Origin: Chryseobacterium culicis
GTDB lineage: Bacteria > Bacteroidota > Bacteroidia > Flavobacteriales > Weeksellaceae
Reading direction: 5' to 3'
Assembly: GCF_002979755.1 (NCBI RefSeq)
Contig: NZ_PCPP01000001.1
Coordinates: 1,086,665-1,150,664 of the forward strand
Length of the DNA stretch: 64,000 nt
Positions 34,890 through 44,136 of this stretch are shown here, in pieces. The notes below the pieces were generated by a model. The model had not been told where the DNA came from. It saw nothing but the letters and a program-made list of their open reading frames with translations, and made no database searches. The translations under genes and the position numbers were made by a program. Numbering within the stretch: the stretch's first letter is position 1; every line of letters begins with the position of its first letter.

Positions 34890-37796
34890 GTGAAAAATAT
34901 ATTTACTTTCCTCATATTATCTGTAGTTTTATTCTTTTCCACATTATTTTCTTCACAGATCCCCGGGATGGTGAACTATAGTGATGAGGAAGGATTAAAC
35001 TGCTCCTATACGTATCACCTGAGACAAGATAAAAATGGCTTTATCTGGATAGGCAGTGATAATGGCTTATTCAGATTTGATGGAAAAGAGTTTAAACAAT
35101 ATGGTAAGCAAGAAGGTTTAAAGAATATTGATATTATATCCTGTGAACCTTTGCCCAACGGTGAAGTGTTCATCCTTCCCTTTCTGAATGATTTTGCTTA
35201 CTTAAAAAACGGCCGCGTTATCAATCTGAATATTAATGACTATGTAAAAAATCAGTTTTCAAGCTCAATTCCGAAAGTTACCCGTAACGGAAACCGACTT
35301 TATTTTTATGGAAATTTCAATCCTCAGAATATTTTCATCTATGAAAATGGAAAAGTTAAAAAGATCCCCGTCCCTTTAGATTATGAGAAAAGATCTTTTG
35401 AAACACTCAGGTTTGAACCCCACACTTCCAATCTCTACTTACATGATCCCCATCAGGGAAAAATACTTGTCTACAATATCATTACCGGAAAAAAACAATA
35501 TTTGAGAGGGAGTATTGGAAATATGATCTGTGAAAAGGATGATCTATTTGTGTTCTTATATAAAAATACGATTGAAATTTATCAACTCTCTGCTTTCTCA
35601 GGCATAAAAAAGATCCTGTCTTATAATTGTGGTACACAAGAAAATGTTTTCTACGGACTTATTGATAGAAACAACAAACTGTGGCTGAATTTAAGCAATG
35701 GAGGGGTTTTATATTTCAATCAATCCCTGACTGAAAAGAAGAAAACCCTTGCTGCTCCTATCAAAATACTGGATCGGTATGTGATCAATAATGTTCTGGT
35801 AGACAAGGATGACAATGTATGGTTCAATTCGCGGAACAATGGGGTATTTTTCATTTCAAAGTCTCTTTTCGCCAATCATATCAATTTGCCTTTAAAAAGT
35901 AATTCTGAATATATAAAAGCCATTGCAAAAGATAACGGGAATATTCTTGTCGGCTACAATCATTCTGCCGGCGCACTTATCAGCAAATACAATAAAATAC
36001 AAAATATAATTCTTGATAAAGGAGATAAAGATGAAAATATTGCTGTTTATTTAAAAGGTAACATTGCTATTTTCGGTTTATCAGGTAAGGTTATTGTTCA
36101 TGATATGGCTAATAATACTTCTGAAAAAATATACTGTTCCCTCAAAAATATTGTCTCTTACACACCGGATTCCCTGTTTTTCTGTACTTCAGGCGGTTTA
36201 CTGACCTACAGTTTAAAAAGTAAAAAAATAAACACTCTTTTTCAGGAACGCGTATACACGGTTTTCCCTTATGACAGGGAGAATCTGTTTATCGGCAGCT
36301 TCAGTGATCTGTACAAATATAATATCAGAACCCGGCAGAAGACTTTATTTTTAAAGGGATACTATTTTACGGATATTAAAAAATTAGACGATCATACGTA
36401 TTTGGGATCTACTAACCTCTATGGGATCATTATTTTTAATACTAAAGGAATTATCAGGAAGATCGGAAAGAATGATGGATTAATCAATGACCAGGTAAAA
36501 AAAATAGAGGTAGAAAATAAAAATACGTTCTGGGCAAGCACCAATTCAGGGATATCCAGAATCGAACTGGCAGCAAAAGATCAACACATCAATAATTTCA
36601 CCCAGACAGACGGACTTCCCTCTGATGCAGTAGCCGGTTGTGTGATAAAAAATGACACCATCTTCATTGGAACCTCTAAAGGACTTGGAATATTTTCCAT
36701 CAAAAAACTACTGACTCAGGAAAAATTCATTCATAAAAAGGTAGTCATTAACTCAGTATCCATTGAAAATAATGAGCATTATGACCTACAGAAAAGCCTG
36801 GCTGCCTACACCCATAATACGGTTATTTTCAATCTGAGCTTTCTTGATTATCCCTCATTGGGAAAAATAAGCTATAAATATAAGCTGGAAGGTCTTAATA
36901 ATTCTTGGCAGATCAATAATTCTTCTAAAATCATCTTCAGCTCTATTCCCCCAGGTAAATATACCTTCCGGGTTTACGGTTTAGGATATAACGGAAAACA
37001 ATCCTACACCTCTTCCGACATCACCTTTGATATAAAACCTCTGTTCTGGCAGACCTGGTGGTTCAGGCTGATATTAGCTATCGTCATCATCGGAGCGCTG
37101 TTGATGATTACCTTTTCTTATCTTCATAAAAAACGGAATAAGAAGCTAGAAAAAATGGAGTATGAAAAGAAAATTGCTGAACTTGAACTCCAGGCTATTA
37201 AAGCTCAGATTAATCCTCATTTCATTTATAACTGCCTGAATTCCATTCAATTTCTCCTGTATAAAAAAGATTACCGCGAAACAGAAAACTACCTGGATAT
37301 TTTCGCCAAAATGATACGAAAAACACTTTACTATTCAGAAAAGACCTTTATGTCTATTAAAGATGAAGTGGAATACCTCACATTGTATCTTGATATGGAA
37401 AAACTTCGTGTAAAAGATCTTTTTGATTACAAAATCATCATTTCTGAACAGGTAAATCAAAACTGGACGATTCCTTCTTTACTGATACAGCCTTTTGTAG
37501 AAAATGCGATAAAGCATGGTATTTCAGGATTAAAAGACAGAAAAGGACAAATTATCATCAGCTTTGATTATACGAATGTCTCTTTATGTATTACCATTGA
37601 AGATAATGGTATAGGAATCTCCAATAAGGAATCTTTGAAAAAAGACAACTCTTTTGGGGTAAAACTTTCACATAAGAGGATTGAGACTTTTAAACAGCTT
37701 TTTGATACCAATATATTTTTAGAAATCAATACACTTACTGAAAATAGTGGGCAGGGAACACAAATCAAACTTTATATACAACCTTATGAGAAATAA
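34890..37796 (+). CDS. Propeller-sensor histidine kinase (Reg_prop/Y_Y_Y/LytS-type)
   Basis: A 968-residue sensor kinase starting at GTG 34890 (VKNIFTFLILSVVLFFS signal, cleavage near FSSQ). Two-component-regulator propeller repeats fill the periplasmic part (DKNGFIWIGSDNGLFRFDGK, DDNVWFNSRNNGVFFI, NTFWASTNSGISRIE), followed by a Y_Y_Y domain (YKYKLEGLNNSWQ) and one membrane helix (WWFRLILAIVIIGALLMITF). The cytoplasmic part has QINPHFIYNCLNSIQFLL with the phospho-acceptor His, and an HATPase with PFVENAIKHGI. An in-frame ATG at 34782 would add a non-signal-like extension. It overlaps its regulator by 11 bases. Confidence 0.9.
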   Translation: MKNIFTFLILSVVLFFSTLFSSQIPGMVNYSDEEGLNCSYTYHLRQDKNGFIWIGSDNGLFRFDGKEFKQYGKQEGLKNIDIISCEPLPNGEVFILPFLNDFAYLKNGRVINLNINDYVKNQFSSSIPKVTRNGNRLYFYGNFNPQNIFIYENGKVKKIPVPLDYEKRSFETLRFEPHTSNLYLHDPHQGKILVYNIITGKKQYLRGSIGNMICEKDDLFVFLYKNTIEIYQLSAFSGIKKILSYNCGTQENVFYGLIDRNNKLWLNLSNGGVLYFNQSLTEKKKTLAAPIKILDRYVINNVLVDKDDNVWFNSRNNGVFFISKSLFANHINLPLKSNSEYIKAIAKDNGNILVGYNHSAGALISKYNKIQNIILDKGDKDENIAVYLKGNIAIFGLSGKVIVHDMANNTSEKIYCSLKNIVSYTPDSLFFCTSGGLLTYSLKSKKINTLFQERVYTVFPYDRENLFIGSFSDLYKYNIRTRQKTLFLKGYYFTDIKKLDDHTYLGSTNLYGIIIFNTKGIIRKIGKNDGLINDQVKKIEVENKNTFWASTNSGISRIELAAKDQHINNFTQTDGLPSDAVAGCVIKNDTIFIGTSKGLGIFSIKKLLTQEKFIHKKVVINSVSIENNEHYDLQKSLAAYTHNTVIFNLSFLDYPSLGKISYKYKLEGLNNSWQINNSSKIIFSSIPPGKYTFRVYGLGYNGKQSYTSSDITFDIKPLFWQTWWFRLILAIVIIGALLMITFSYLHKKRNKKLEKMEYEKKIAELELQAIKAQINPHFIYNCLNSIQFLLYKKDYRETENYLDIFAKMIRKTLYYSEKTFMSIKDEVEYLTLYLDMEKLRVKDLFDYKIIISEQVNQNWTIPSLLIQPFVENAIKHGISGLKDRKGQIIISFDYTNVSLCITIEDNGIGISNKESLKKDNSFGVKLSHKRIETFKQLFDTNIFLEINTLTENSGQGTQIKLYIQPYEK

Positions 37797-38517
37797 AATA
37801 CAGGCATGCATTGTTGATGATGAAAAAGATGGAAGAGATTATATTGCATTACTTATGGAAAATGAATTTCCTGAGATCAACATAGAATTCCAGGCTTCCT
37901 CCGTTGAAGAAGCGTATATTTACCTTATCAAAAGTTCTCCTGACATTCTGTTTCTGGATGTTCAGTTAGGTGATGGAACCACTTTCGATTTACTATCAAA
38001 GTTGAATGACGTTCATTCTCAGATTATTTTCATCACTGCTTACGAAAATTTTGCTATTCAGGCGATTAAAAATGGGGCTACAGATTATCTTTTAAAGCCT
38101 ATAAAAAAAATGGATTTCATTATTGCCGTCAATAAAGCGTTGGATCATATCAAAAAAATGCAGCCTTCACAATCTACTCTTTTAAAAGATAACAGAATCA
38201 TTCTTTCTACTCTTCAGGGATTCAAGATCGTAGATATAGCCTCTATTATCCGATGCGAAGCAGATTCGAGCTACACCACTTTTTATCTTACCAATAAAAC
38301 TAAAATCATGGTATCCAAAACCCTTCATGAATTTGAACCTATACTTCTTGAGCAGAACTTTTTCAGGATACATCATAAGCATCTTATTAATATTGATCAT
38401 CTGCAGGAATACATTAAAGGGAGAGGCGGACAGGTAGTAATGAGTGATGAATCTGTTCTGGATGTATCTTACCGGAAAAAAAATGATTTTCTCTCTACAA
38501 TAGGAAAAACGGAATAA
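37786..38517 (+). CDS. LytTR family response regulator
   Basis: A 243-residue regulator. The receiver domain has DDEKDG at residues 9-14, phospho-Asp in ILFLDVQLGDG near 56 and Lys in YLLKPIKKMD. The LytTR domain follows from about residue 140 (FRIHHKHLINIDHLQEYIKG). I start at MRNKIQACIVDDE, whose ATG overlaps the kinase stop; a longer in-frame start would run 13 codons into the kinase gene. The next gene, 108 bases away, encodes a double-glycine peptide. Confidence 0.92.
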   Translation: MRNKIQACIVDDEKDGRDYIALLMENEFPEINIEFQASSVEEAYIYLIKSSPDILFLDVQLGDGTTFDLLSKLNDVHSQIIFITAYENFAIQAIKNGATDYLLKPIKKMDFIIAVNKALDHIKKMQPSQSTLLKDNRIILSTLQGFKIVDIASIIRCEADSSYTTFYLTNKTKIMVSKTLHEFEPILLEQNFFRIHHKHLINIDHLQEYIKGRGGQVVMSDESVLDVSYRKKNDFLSTIGKTE

Positions 38518-38625
38518 AAGCATTTTCCTGCGCACTTGCTTGCTCATCCTCCACACTTATTAATTGTTCCTGTTCTGTATTAAGCCTCTTTTCTATTTTC
38601 GTCATGTTAAACAAAAAAAATCATC

Positions 38626-38823
38626 ATGAAAATCACTAGAAAAGTACTCAAGAGAAATCAAATGAACTCCATTATTGGAGGAACAGCGTTTATTACACCA
38701 AGCGGTCCTGGAGCGATTCCTCAGCCCCAGCCTCCCGTTGCTCCGAATCCACAGCCCATTGGAGGAATTCCTTTTATCTACACAATGCCATGGAATGGAT
38801 TGCCATGGATTGAACCTAAATAA
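38626..38823 (+). CDS. Proline-rich double-glycine leader peptide
   Basis: A 65-residue peptide. The first 19 residues (KITRKVLKRNQMNSIIGG ends at Gly 19) look like a double-glycine export leader: basic, with hydrophobic residues at regular spacing and IxGG at the end. The core has 9 Pro in its first half, a second GG (QPIGGIPF) and a Trp-containing end (MPWNGLPWIEPK). It has no Cys, unlike the six peptides at 42.8-46.3 kb. It lies directly behind the LytTR regulator and has a strong terminator. TATTTTCG at 38594-38601 may be its -7 element. Confidence 0.7.
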   Translation: MKITRKVLKRNQMNSIIGGTAFITPSGPGAIPQPQPPVAPNPQPIGGIPFIYTMPWNGLPWIEPK

Positions 38824-38835
38824 CCGGTTAAAGAT

Positions 38836-38867
38836 ACATTCCAATCTGCAGATTGGAATGTTATTTT
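38836..38867 (+). terminator. Perfect-palindrome terminator after the Pro-rich peptide
   Basis: A 26-base perfect palindrome (38836-38861, ACATTCCAATCTG and its complement) followed by TATTTTTT. A smaller hairpin (ATCCGGTA/TACCGGAT) follows at 38880-38902, just before the lipoprotein gene. Confidence 0.85.
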
Positions 38868-38937
38868 TTAAACAAAAACATCCGGTAGTTCAATTACCGG
38901 ATCGGAAAACAATACAAAAAACTGAAAAATCAAAAAC

Positions 38938-40653
38938 ATGAGAAAAATAACCCTCTATATTGCCATGGCTTGTCTTTTAACGGCATCCTGCTCCGATACG
39001 ATGGAACAATACAACACTGAAGCTTCCCATTCTGAACTCATGAACAGGAATCTCACTTCAGAAGATGAAACAAAATATGCTGAAGAAGGAGAACCTACAG
39101 TATTAGGAGAACAGCTTCCTGTTCCTTACACGATTGAAAGCATGATGGCTGCTTACAAATCATTACTGGCTGAACCAAAAGCAGAAGGCAACAGATCACT
39201 GACTGCTGTGAACATTCGTCCTACACACAAGTACATTAAATTTAATCCCACAACAGAAGATGAACTGGAAGCACTTCAGCAATCCGATCTTATTCTTTAT
39301 GATTATCCGCTTGACAGAGAAATATTGGTAGTCGGTAAATTCTATCATGATCCTGATGTTCCCGCTGATCAGCCTACACCTCAATATGCAACTGTAAGAA
39401 ACGAAACCCCCTTACCTGCAGGAGTTAGCTATGAAGTTCTTCAGGAAGTGTATCTTCCCGAGGAAGATATCGAACTTTTAGGCACGGGTAATATGAATTA
39501 TAAATTTGTCTATAGCCTGGTCCACAGAGCAGAAAATCTATCCGGGTTCACACCTTGGGAACCAAGTGACTATAAACCATGGGATAACCTGGGAGAACCA
39601 GGGCAATGGTATCCCAATCCAAACCCGAATCCCGGAGGAGGCGGAGGTGGTGCCCCAATATATGGTACTATCCGAATCTTCGATACAAGATTAAATACAC
39701 TCATCCCTTTTGAAGGCGCCAAAGTTACTGCCAAAAGGAGCTTGAGAACAAGAGAAGGCATCACCAATGCAAACGGTCAGTACGGACTGAGCGGCACTCC
39801 TTTTCCCAACAACAGAAATGTAGATTTTAAACTGCATATGGATAGAAAGCACTTTGTCATAAAGGATAATATGGTGAGTCCTTCCAATGTTGTACGAAAT
39901 AATATTAAAAGCAACCATTGGAGCCATGACATCATGCCTGGATATGAAAATATGCAAGGTCATATGTTCAGAGCAGCCTATCGCTATTTTTATAAAGACA
40001 TTGGAGGTTTACAAAGACCCGTCAGACCAAGTGGAAACCGTTCACACATTATAGCTAAGAATACAGCTAAAGATTGGCAGGGAATCAATTATGTTGCTTT
40101 TCCATACCTGAAAATAGCAAGATTCCGACCTGGTTCAACTACAGAATATAACTCTGATGACTATTTCTCAACCACTGTACATGAACTCGCCCATACGTCT
40201 CATGTTATCAAAATGAACACCGGAGTAGTTCAGTATTCACAGGTTAGCTCTATGCTGCAGGAAAGCTGGCCATGTGCTGTAGAATGGTTTGTAACAGGAA
40301 TAGAATACAGAGAAAGAGGAATTACTAATTATGGAACTCCTAATTATAATCCATCTAATCCTCCTGTATTTCCTAACCGTTTCGGGTATCAGTTCTGGAG
40401 TTTGAATACAAGTTCTGACTATACAAGTTTATTCATTAATTTAGTTGATAACTTTAACGAATTGGGACAGTCATTCAGCCCTCAACCTATGGGAACGGTA
40501 AATGATCAGGTTACCGGCTATACCTTAGCAAATATTGAAAATAATTTCCTAAAATATTGTTATGGATTAAGCAGTTTAAGTGTTCAGCTTAAAGCAAACA
40601 GGCCCGCTGGAGTAAGCAATGCACAGATTGATTTACTATTAAGTTCCTATTAA
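38938..40653 (+). CDS. Putative zinc metalloprotease lipoprotein
   Basis: A 571-residue secreted lipoprotein (lipobox LLTASC, Cys 19). A Pro/Gly-rich linker (NPNPGGGGGGAP, about residues 225-240) leads into a carboxypeptidase-regulatory-like domain (FEGAKVTAKRSLRTREGITN, ANGQYGLSG). The C-terminal half carries HELAHTSH at about residue 417, an HExxH zinc motif, and LQESWPCAVEWFVTG downstream, which could give the third ligand. The exact protease family is not recognised. It lies after the double-glycine peptide, on the same strand as the two-component genes. Confidence 0.78.
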   Translation: MRKITLYIAMACLLTASCSDTMEQYNTEASHSELMNRNLTSEDETKYAEEGEPTVLGEQLPVPYTIESMMAAYKSLLAEPKAEGNRSLTAVNIRPTHKYIKFNPTTEDELEALQQSDLILYDYPLDREILVVGKFYHDPDVPADQPTPQYATVRNETPLPAGVSYEVLQEVYLPEEDIELLGTGNMNYKFVYSLVHRAENLSGFTPWEPSDYKPWDNLGEPGQWYPNPNPNPGGGGGGAPIYGTIRIFDTRLNTLIPFEGAKVTAKRSLRTREGITNANGQYGLSGTPFPNNRNVDFKLHMDRKHFVIKDNMVSPSNVVRNNIKSNHWSHDIMPGYENMQGHMFRAAYRYFYKDIGGLQRPVRPSGNRSHIIAKNTAKDWQGINYVAFPYLKIARFRPGSTTEYNSDDYFSTTVHELAHTSHVIKMNTGVVQYSQVSSMLQESWPCAVEWFVTGIEYRERGITNYGTPNYNPSNPPVFPNRFGYQFWSLNTSSDYTSLFINLVDNFNELGQSFSPQPMGTVNDQVTGYTLANIENNFLKYCYGLSSLSVQLKANRPAGVSNAQIDLLLSSY

Positions 40654-40671
40654 ATTTATTCCTTTTAAAAT

Positions 40672-40704
40672 AATGACCATCTTTTTATGAGGATGGTCAT
40701 TTTA
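40672..40704 (+). terminator. Terminator of the metalloprotease gene
   Basis: AATGACCATC pairs with GATGGTCATT (10 bp), followed by TTT. It overlaps the 3' end of the convergent DUF2867 gene and can serve both strands. Confidence 0.8.
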
Positions 40705-41263
40705 TATCAATTTTTACTGTATACAATTTCTTCTTTTCCAGCTGCCCGATCATATTTTTCAGCATAGCCGGTACCATCAGCTTATGAAAGGGACGAACGG
40801 GTAAAAAGTACAAAACACCCCACCAGTTATGAAATTTTACTGTAGTGGATATCGTAAACGAGTTTTGATTGCCCTCTTTACTAGTTTTGTCAATTAAAAG
40901 AGAAATTCTGAAATTCAAATGTCTGTCATCTTCACCCAGGACAATTTCATTATGCGTTTTATCCAGCACCTGAAAAAGTCCAAGGCGCTCTCCCACTTCA
41001 CATGTAAAACCTTTTTCCGTCAGATTATTTTCTGTTTCAGTTCCGGTCTTCAACCCGAACAATCCCACTAACTTATTTCTGAAAGCAAACATTTTCTTTC
41101 CCCATTTCGGGCTGCTCGTAAAGAAAGCTTTTCCAACTGTCGTGATATCAAGTTCTTTATTCATCAGTTCACCTTCAAAGCTATCCATATAATCGAAATC
41201 TTTTTTTCCCGGAGATAAAATGGATTTTTCAGGAAACTCAGTCTTTTTAATCTTCATTGTCAT
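40697..41263 (-). CDS. DUF2867 domain-containing protein
   Basis: A 188-residue cytoplasmic protein. The segments FDYMDSFEGELMNKELDITT, AFFTSSPKWGKKMFAFRNKL and WWGVLYFLPVRPFHKLMVPAML span the whole DUF2867 family pattern. Its function is unknown; members resemble lipid-binding START-like folds. An alternative ATG two codons later cannot be excluded. A promoter with 18-base spacing lies just upstream. Confidence 0.8.
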   Translation of the reverse strand: MTMKIKKTEFPEKSILSPGKKDFDYMDSFEGELMNKELDITTVGKAFFTSSPKWGKKMFAFRNKLVGLFGLKTGTETENNLTEKGFTCEVGERLGLFQVLDKTHNEIVLGEDDRHLNFRISLLIDKTSKEGNQNSFTISTTVKFHNWWGVLYFLPVRPFHKLMVPAMLKNMIGQLEKKKLYTVKIDIK

Positions 41264-41286
41264 TGTTTTAATGGTTGTTTCTCTAG

Positions 41287-41316
41287 CAAATGTAGCTATC
41301 TTTCTGTGGATTCAAA
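41287..41316 (-). promoter_or_regulatory. Promoter of the DUF2867 gene
   Basis: On the minus strand TTTG (41316-41313), 18 bases, then TACATTTG (41294-41287), a perfect -7 element about 24 bases before the start codon. Confidence 0.65.
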
Positions 41317-41484
41317 AGAAAAAATCAAACACATGTTTAAAATCATATTCTATCTGAAAAAAAGGCTGCTTATTCTTAGAAATACTCAACATGAGAGGTA
41401 AACTTGCACTTTATATAATTTTTATCCTGTCAATTTCAAACCGTTGTAAATATTTCAGTAATTTCGATCAACAAAACTGTTTTT

Positions 41485-42633
41485 ATGATACAACTTCCTT
41501 TGTCAAAACTTTCCAATGTAGGAACTACTATTTTCAGTCAAATGACTCAACTTGCCAATGAAAATGAAGCGATCAATCTGTCTCAGGGATTCCCGGATTT
41601 TATGCCCGATTCAGAATTATTAGATCATGTGGATCACTTTATTAAAAAAGGCTTCAACCAATATGCTCCTCTTGGCGGAATGATTGGCCTAAAGGAAGAA
41701 ATTGCACGAAAAATAGAAAACAGCCATCAGGCCATTTATCATCCGGATTCTGAAATAACAGTTACAGCAGGCGGAACTCAGGCTATTTTCACGGCAATTG
41801 CTTCTTTTATTAAAAAAGAGGATGAAGTGATTATTTTCGAACCTGCTTATGACTGTTATGAGCCTACCGTAGAGCTTTTCGGAGGGATTGTAAAACGTTT
41901 TGAAATGAAAGCTCCGGATTATGAAATCGACTGGGCTGTAGTAAAAAATCTTGTCAGCGAAAAAACCAGAATGATTATTCTTAATAATCCTAACAATCCT
42001 TCAGGGAAAATACTGAAAGAGAATGATATACAAGAACTTATTGAACTCGTAAAGGGAACTTCCATTCTGATTCTGAGCGATGAAGTGTACGAGAATATTA
42101 TTTTCGACGGAAAAGAACACTTAAGCATTTGTAAATATCCTGAGTTGAAAGAAAGAAGCCTTCTTGTTGCCTCATTTGGAAAGCTTTTCCATGTTACAGG
42201 TTGGAAAGTGGGTTATTGTGCTGCACCTAAAAGTTTGACAGACGAATTCAGAAAGGTTCATCAGTTCAATGTATTTTGTGTAAATACACCTATTCAGCTT
42301 GCACTGGCAGAATACATGAAAAACGATGAACATTATACTTACCTTAATCAATTTTTCCAGGAAAAACGGGACTTTTTGAGAAAAGGTCTAGCAGGCACTT
42401 CATTTGAACTATTGGATTGTGAAGGAACTTATTTCCAGGCGGTAAAGTATGATAAGATTTCTGATAAAAATGACTTTGATTTCGCTTCTGAGCTTACCAT
42501 CCGTCATAAGGTAGCCAGTGTTCCTTTCTCCTCATTTTATAAAAATAAACTGAATGAGAATGTGATCAGGTTATGCTTTGCCAAGAAACAGGAAACCCTG
42601 GAAAAAGCTCTTGAAAATTTATCAAAGTTGTAA
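41485..42633 (+). CDS. Methionine-type PLP-dependent aminotransferase (class I/II)
   Basis: A 382-residue fold-type I aminotransferase. The Schiff-base Lys is in LVASFGKLFHVTGWKVGYCA near residue 232. The N-terminus NLSQGFPDFMPDSELL and the phosphate-binding TVTAGGTQAIFTAI region are typical, as is ILNNPNNPSGKIL. The overall pattern is closest to the YbdL/kynurenine-aminotransferase group, which prefers methionine or aromatic amino acids. Confidence 0.9.
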   Translation: MIQLPLSKLSNVGTTIFSQMTQLANENEAINLSQGFPDFMPDSELLDHVDHFIKKGFNQYAPLGGMIGLKEEIARKIENSHQAIYHPDSEITVTAGGTQAIFTAIASFIKKEDEVIIFEPAYDCYEPTVELFGGIVKRFEMKAPDYEIDWAVVKNLVSEKTRMIILNNPNNPSGKILKENDIQELIELVKGTSILILSDEVYENIIFDGKEHLSICKYPELKERSLLVASFGKLFHVTGWKVGYCAAPKSLTDEFRKVHQFNVFCVNTPIQLALAEYMKNDEHYTYLNQFFQEKRDFLRKGLAGTSFELLDCEGTYFQAVKYDKISDKNDFDFASELTIRHKVASVPFSSFYKNKLNENVIRLCFAKKQETLEKALENLSKL

Positions 42634-42833
42634 TAGGAATCTGTACTTTCAAGAAATCTATATCTCTGCAGATATCGCAGACCAAAAGTATCTGTTCTAC
42701 CTTTTAATCAGTGAGAATTTTTATTATGATATGATTATTATCTGGTAGGATTACTTATTTTTATCATTCATAAGTGATTTATTTAATTTGTTTTCTTATT
42801 TTTATACTAATCAACCATTTAAATATCGGAATC

Positions 42834-42992
42834 ATGAAAAAAGTAGTTTTGCTGCAAGGAAAAAAATTAAACAAAAAAGAATTAAATATGATCAAAGGAG
42901 GTCTGAAGATCTGTATTCTTCCCGGAACTACAGAATGTTCTGAGTATGCAAGATATTGCGGAGAACCTCAATGCCAGGTGCCTATTAACTAA
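42834..42992 (+). CDS. Cys-rich double-glycine peptide 1
   Basis: A 52-residue precursor. Leader of 23 residues with GKKL at 9-12 and KELNMIKGG at its end. The 29-residue core has four Cys spaced C-x7-C-x6-C-x4-C followed by Gln. I start at the ATG at 42834 because the leader aligns with the other five; the frame extends 20 hydrophobic codons upstream with no such match. No modification or transport gene is adjacent. Peptide 2 follows after 25 bases. Such peptides are often named bacteriocin-like in related genomes; the true role is unknown. Confidence 0.8.
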   Translation: MKKVVLLQGKKLNKKELNMIKGGLKICILPGTTECSEYARYCGEPQCQVPIN

Positions 42993-43017
42993 AAACAATA
43001 ACCATTAAAACGATCCC

Positions 43018-43194
43018 ATGAAAATCAAGAATGTAAACAAAGGAAAAAAATTAACCCGAAAAGAGCTGCATGCAGTCAATGGAGGTCTGGGCAACATAAG
43101 ATGTACCAATTCTTCAGGATATTGTGTATACATCGGGCCTGGATGTATGGAGCAGAAATGCCAGCTTCCGGAACCTCTTGAAGCTGTAGAATAA
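43018..43194 (+). CDS. Cys-rich double-glycine peptide 2
   Basis: A 58-residue precursor. Leader of 23 residues with GKKL at 9-12, ending LHAVNGG. The core starts LGNIRC and has four Cys spaced C-x6-C-x6-C-x4-C followed by Gln, then an acidic tail (PEPLEAVE). It lies 25 bases after peptide 1 and ends upstream of a 19-bp perfect hairpin. Function not inferred beyond the precursor-peptide architecture. Confidence 0.78.
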   Translation: MKIKNVNKGKKLTRKELHAVNGGLGNIRCTNSSGYCVYIGPGCMEQKCQLPEPLEAVE

Positions 43195-43210
43195 AATACA
43201 TTATTCCATA

Positions 43211-43251
43211 TTCAGAATCGGCCGGCTCAAAATGAGCCGGCCGATTCTGAA
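43211..43251 (+). terminator. Very strong 19-bp hairpin
   Basis: Left arm 43211-43229 and right arm 43233-43251 are perfectly complementary over 19 bp, with an AAA loop; the core is GC-rich (CGGCCGGCTC). No T-tract follows directly, but a second hairpin (AAACGA/TCGTTT) is adjacent. It separates the peptides from the convergent SDR gene and may act as a bidirectional stop or RNA-stabilising element. Confidence 0.7.
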
Positions 43252-43282
43252 ACGATACTGTTTCGTTTGGGTAATAAAAACG

Positions 43283-44047
43283 TTATAAAAACATTCCTCC
43301 TGAAACTTCAATTCTTTGTCCATTGATCCATCTTGCATCTTCTGTACACAGGAAGGCTACCACTCCGCCAATATCATCGGGAAGACCTACTCTTCCAAGG
43401 GCTGTAGCTCCAGCTACCATAGCATTAATCTCTTCATTATCTCTCACTCTTCCTCCTCCGAAATCTGTTTCAATAGCTCCCGGAGCTACCACATTGGCTT
43501 TGATTTTCCTTGAACCTAACTCTTTAGCCATGTATTTTGTCAACATTTCTACTCCAGCTTTAATTGACCCATAAATGGAAGAACCTGGTGTTGCAAATCT
43601 GGCCAGTCCTGAAGAGACATTGATAATCCCTCCTCCATCATTCATAAATGGTAATAATTTTTGAGTCAGGAAAAATACTCCTTTAAAGTGAATATCCACC
43701 ACATCGTCCAGCTGTTCTTCCGTTACTTCCGTAATTGGTGAATATAGGGCCGTTCCTGCATTATTGATAAGAAAATCAATATGAGGACTTCCTGTGCTTT
43801 CCTGCAAATGATCTGTTACATTTTTTACAAAGGCATCAAAACTTTTCAGGTCTTTTGTATCCAGTTGAAATGCCACAGCATTCCTTCCCATTGATTTTAT
43901 CTCATTCACAACAGCTTCTGCTTCTTCTTTGTTGCTTCTGTAAGTAATAATAACGTCTAATCCTTTTTGAGCAATTTTAAGTGCTGAGTTTTTCCCCAAT
44001 CCACGGCTTCCTCCGGTTACCAGTGCGATATTTGTTTTTGTGTTCAT
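43283..44047 (-). CDS. SDR family NAD(P)-dependent oxidoreductase
   Basis: A 254-residue classical short-chain dehydrogenase. It has the cofactor loop ALVTGGSRGLGKNSALKI, NNAGTALYSP, the catalytic Ser in IINVSSGLARFATPG and Tyr in SSIYGSIKAGVEML, and the C-terminal EDARWINGQRIEVSGGMFL that ends many enoyl/ketoacyl-type SDRs. I start at MNTKTNIALV (44047), since the extension adds only a low-complexity stretch. It sits between two clusters of double-glycine peptides, oriented with the AraC regulator upstream of it. Confidence 0.9.
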   Translation of the reverse strand: MNTKTNIALVTGGSRGLGKNSALKIAQKGLDVIITYRSNKEEAEAVVNEIKSMGRNAVAFQLDTKDLKSFDAFVKNVTDHLQESTGSPHIDFLINNAGTALYSPITEVTEEQLDDVVDIHFKGVFFLTQKLLPFMNDGGGIINVSSGLARFATPGSSIYGSIKAGVEMLTKYMAKELGSRKIKANVVAPGAIETDFGGGRVRDNEEINAMVAGATALGRVGLPDDIGGVVAFLCTEDARWINGQRIEVSGGMFL

Positions 44048-44136
44048 TGTATTTTGATTATTTTGATGGTACAAAGTTGGGATATTTTCAGACAGAAGGA
44101 GTTGCTTGAATCAATCTGAAATTTGCAAAATTCAAA

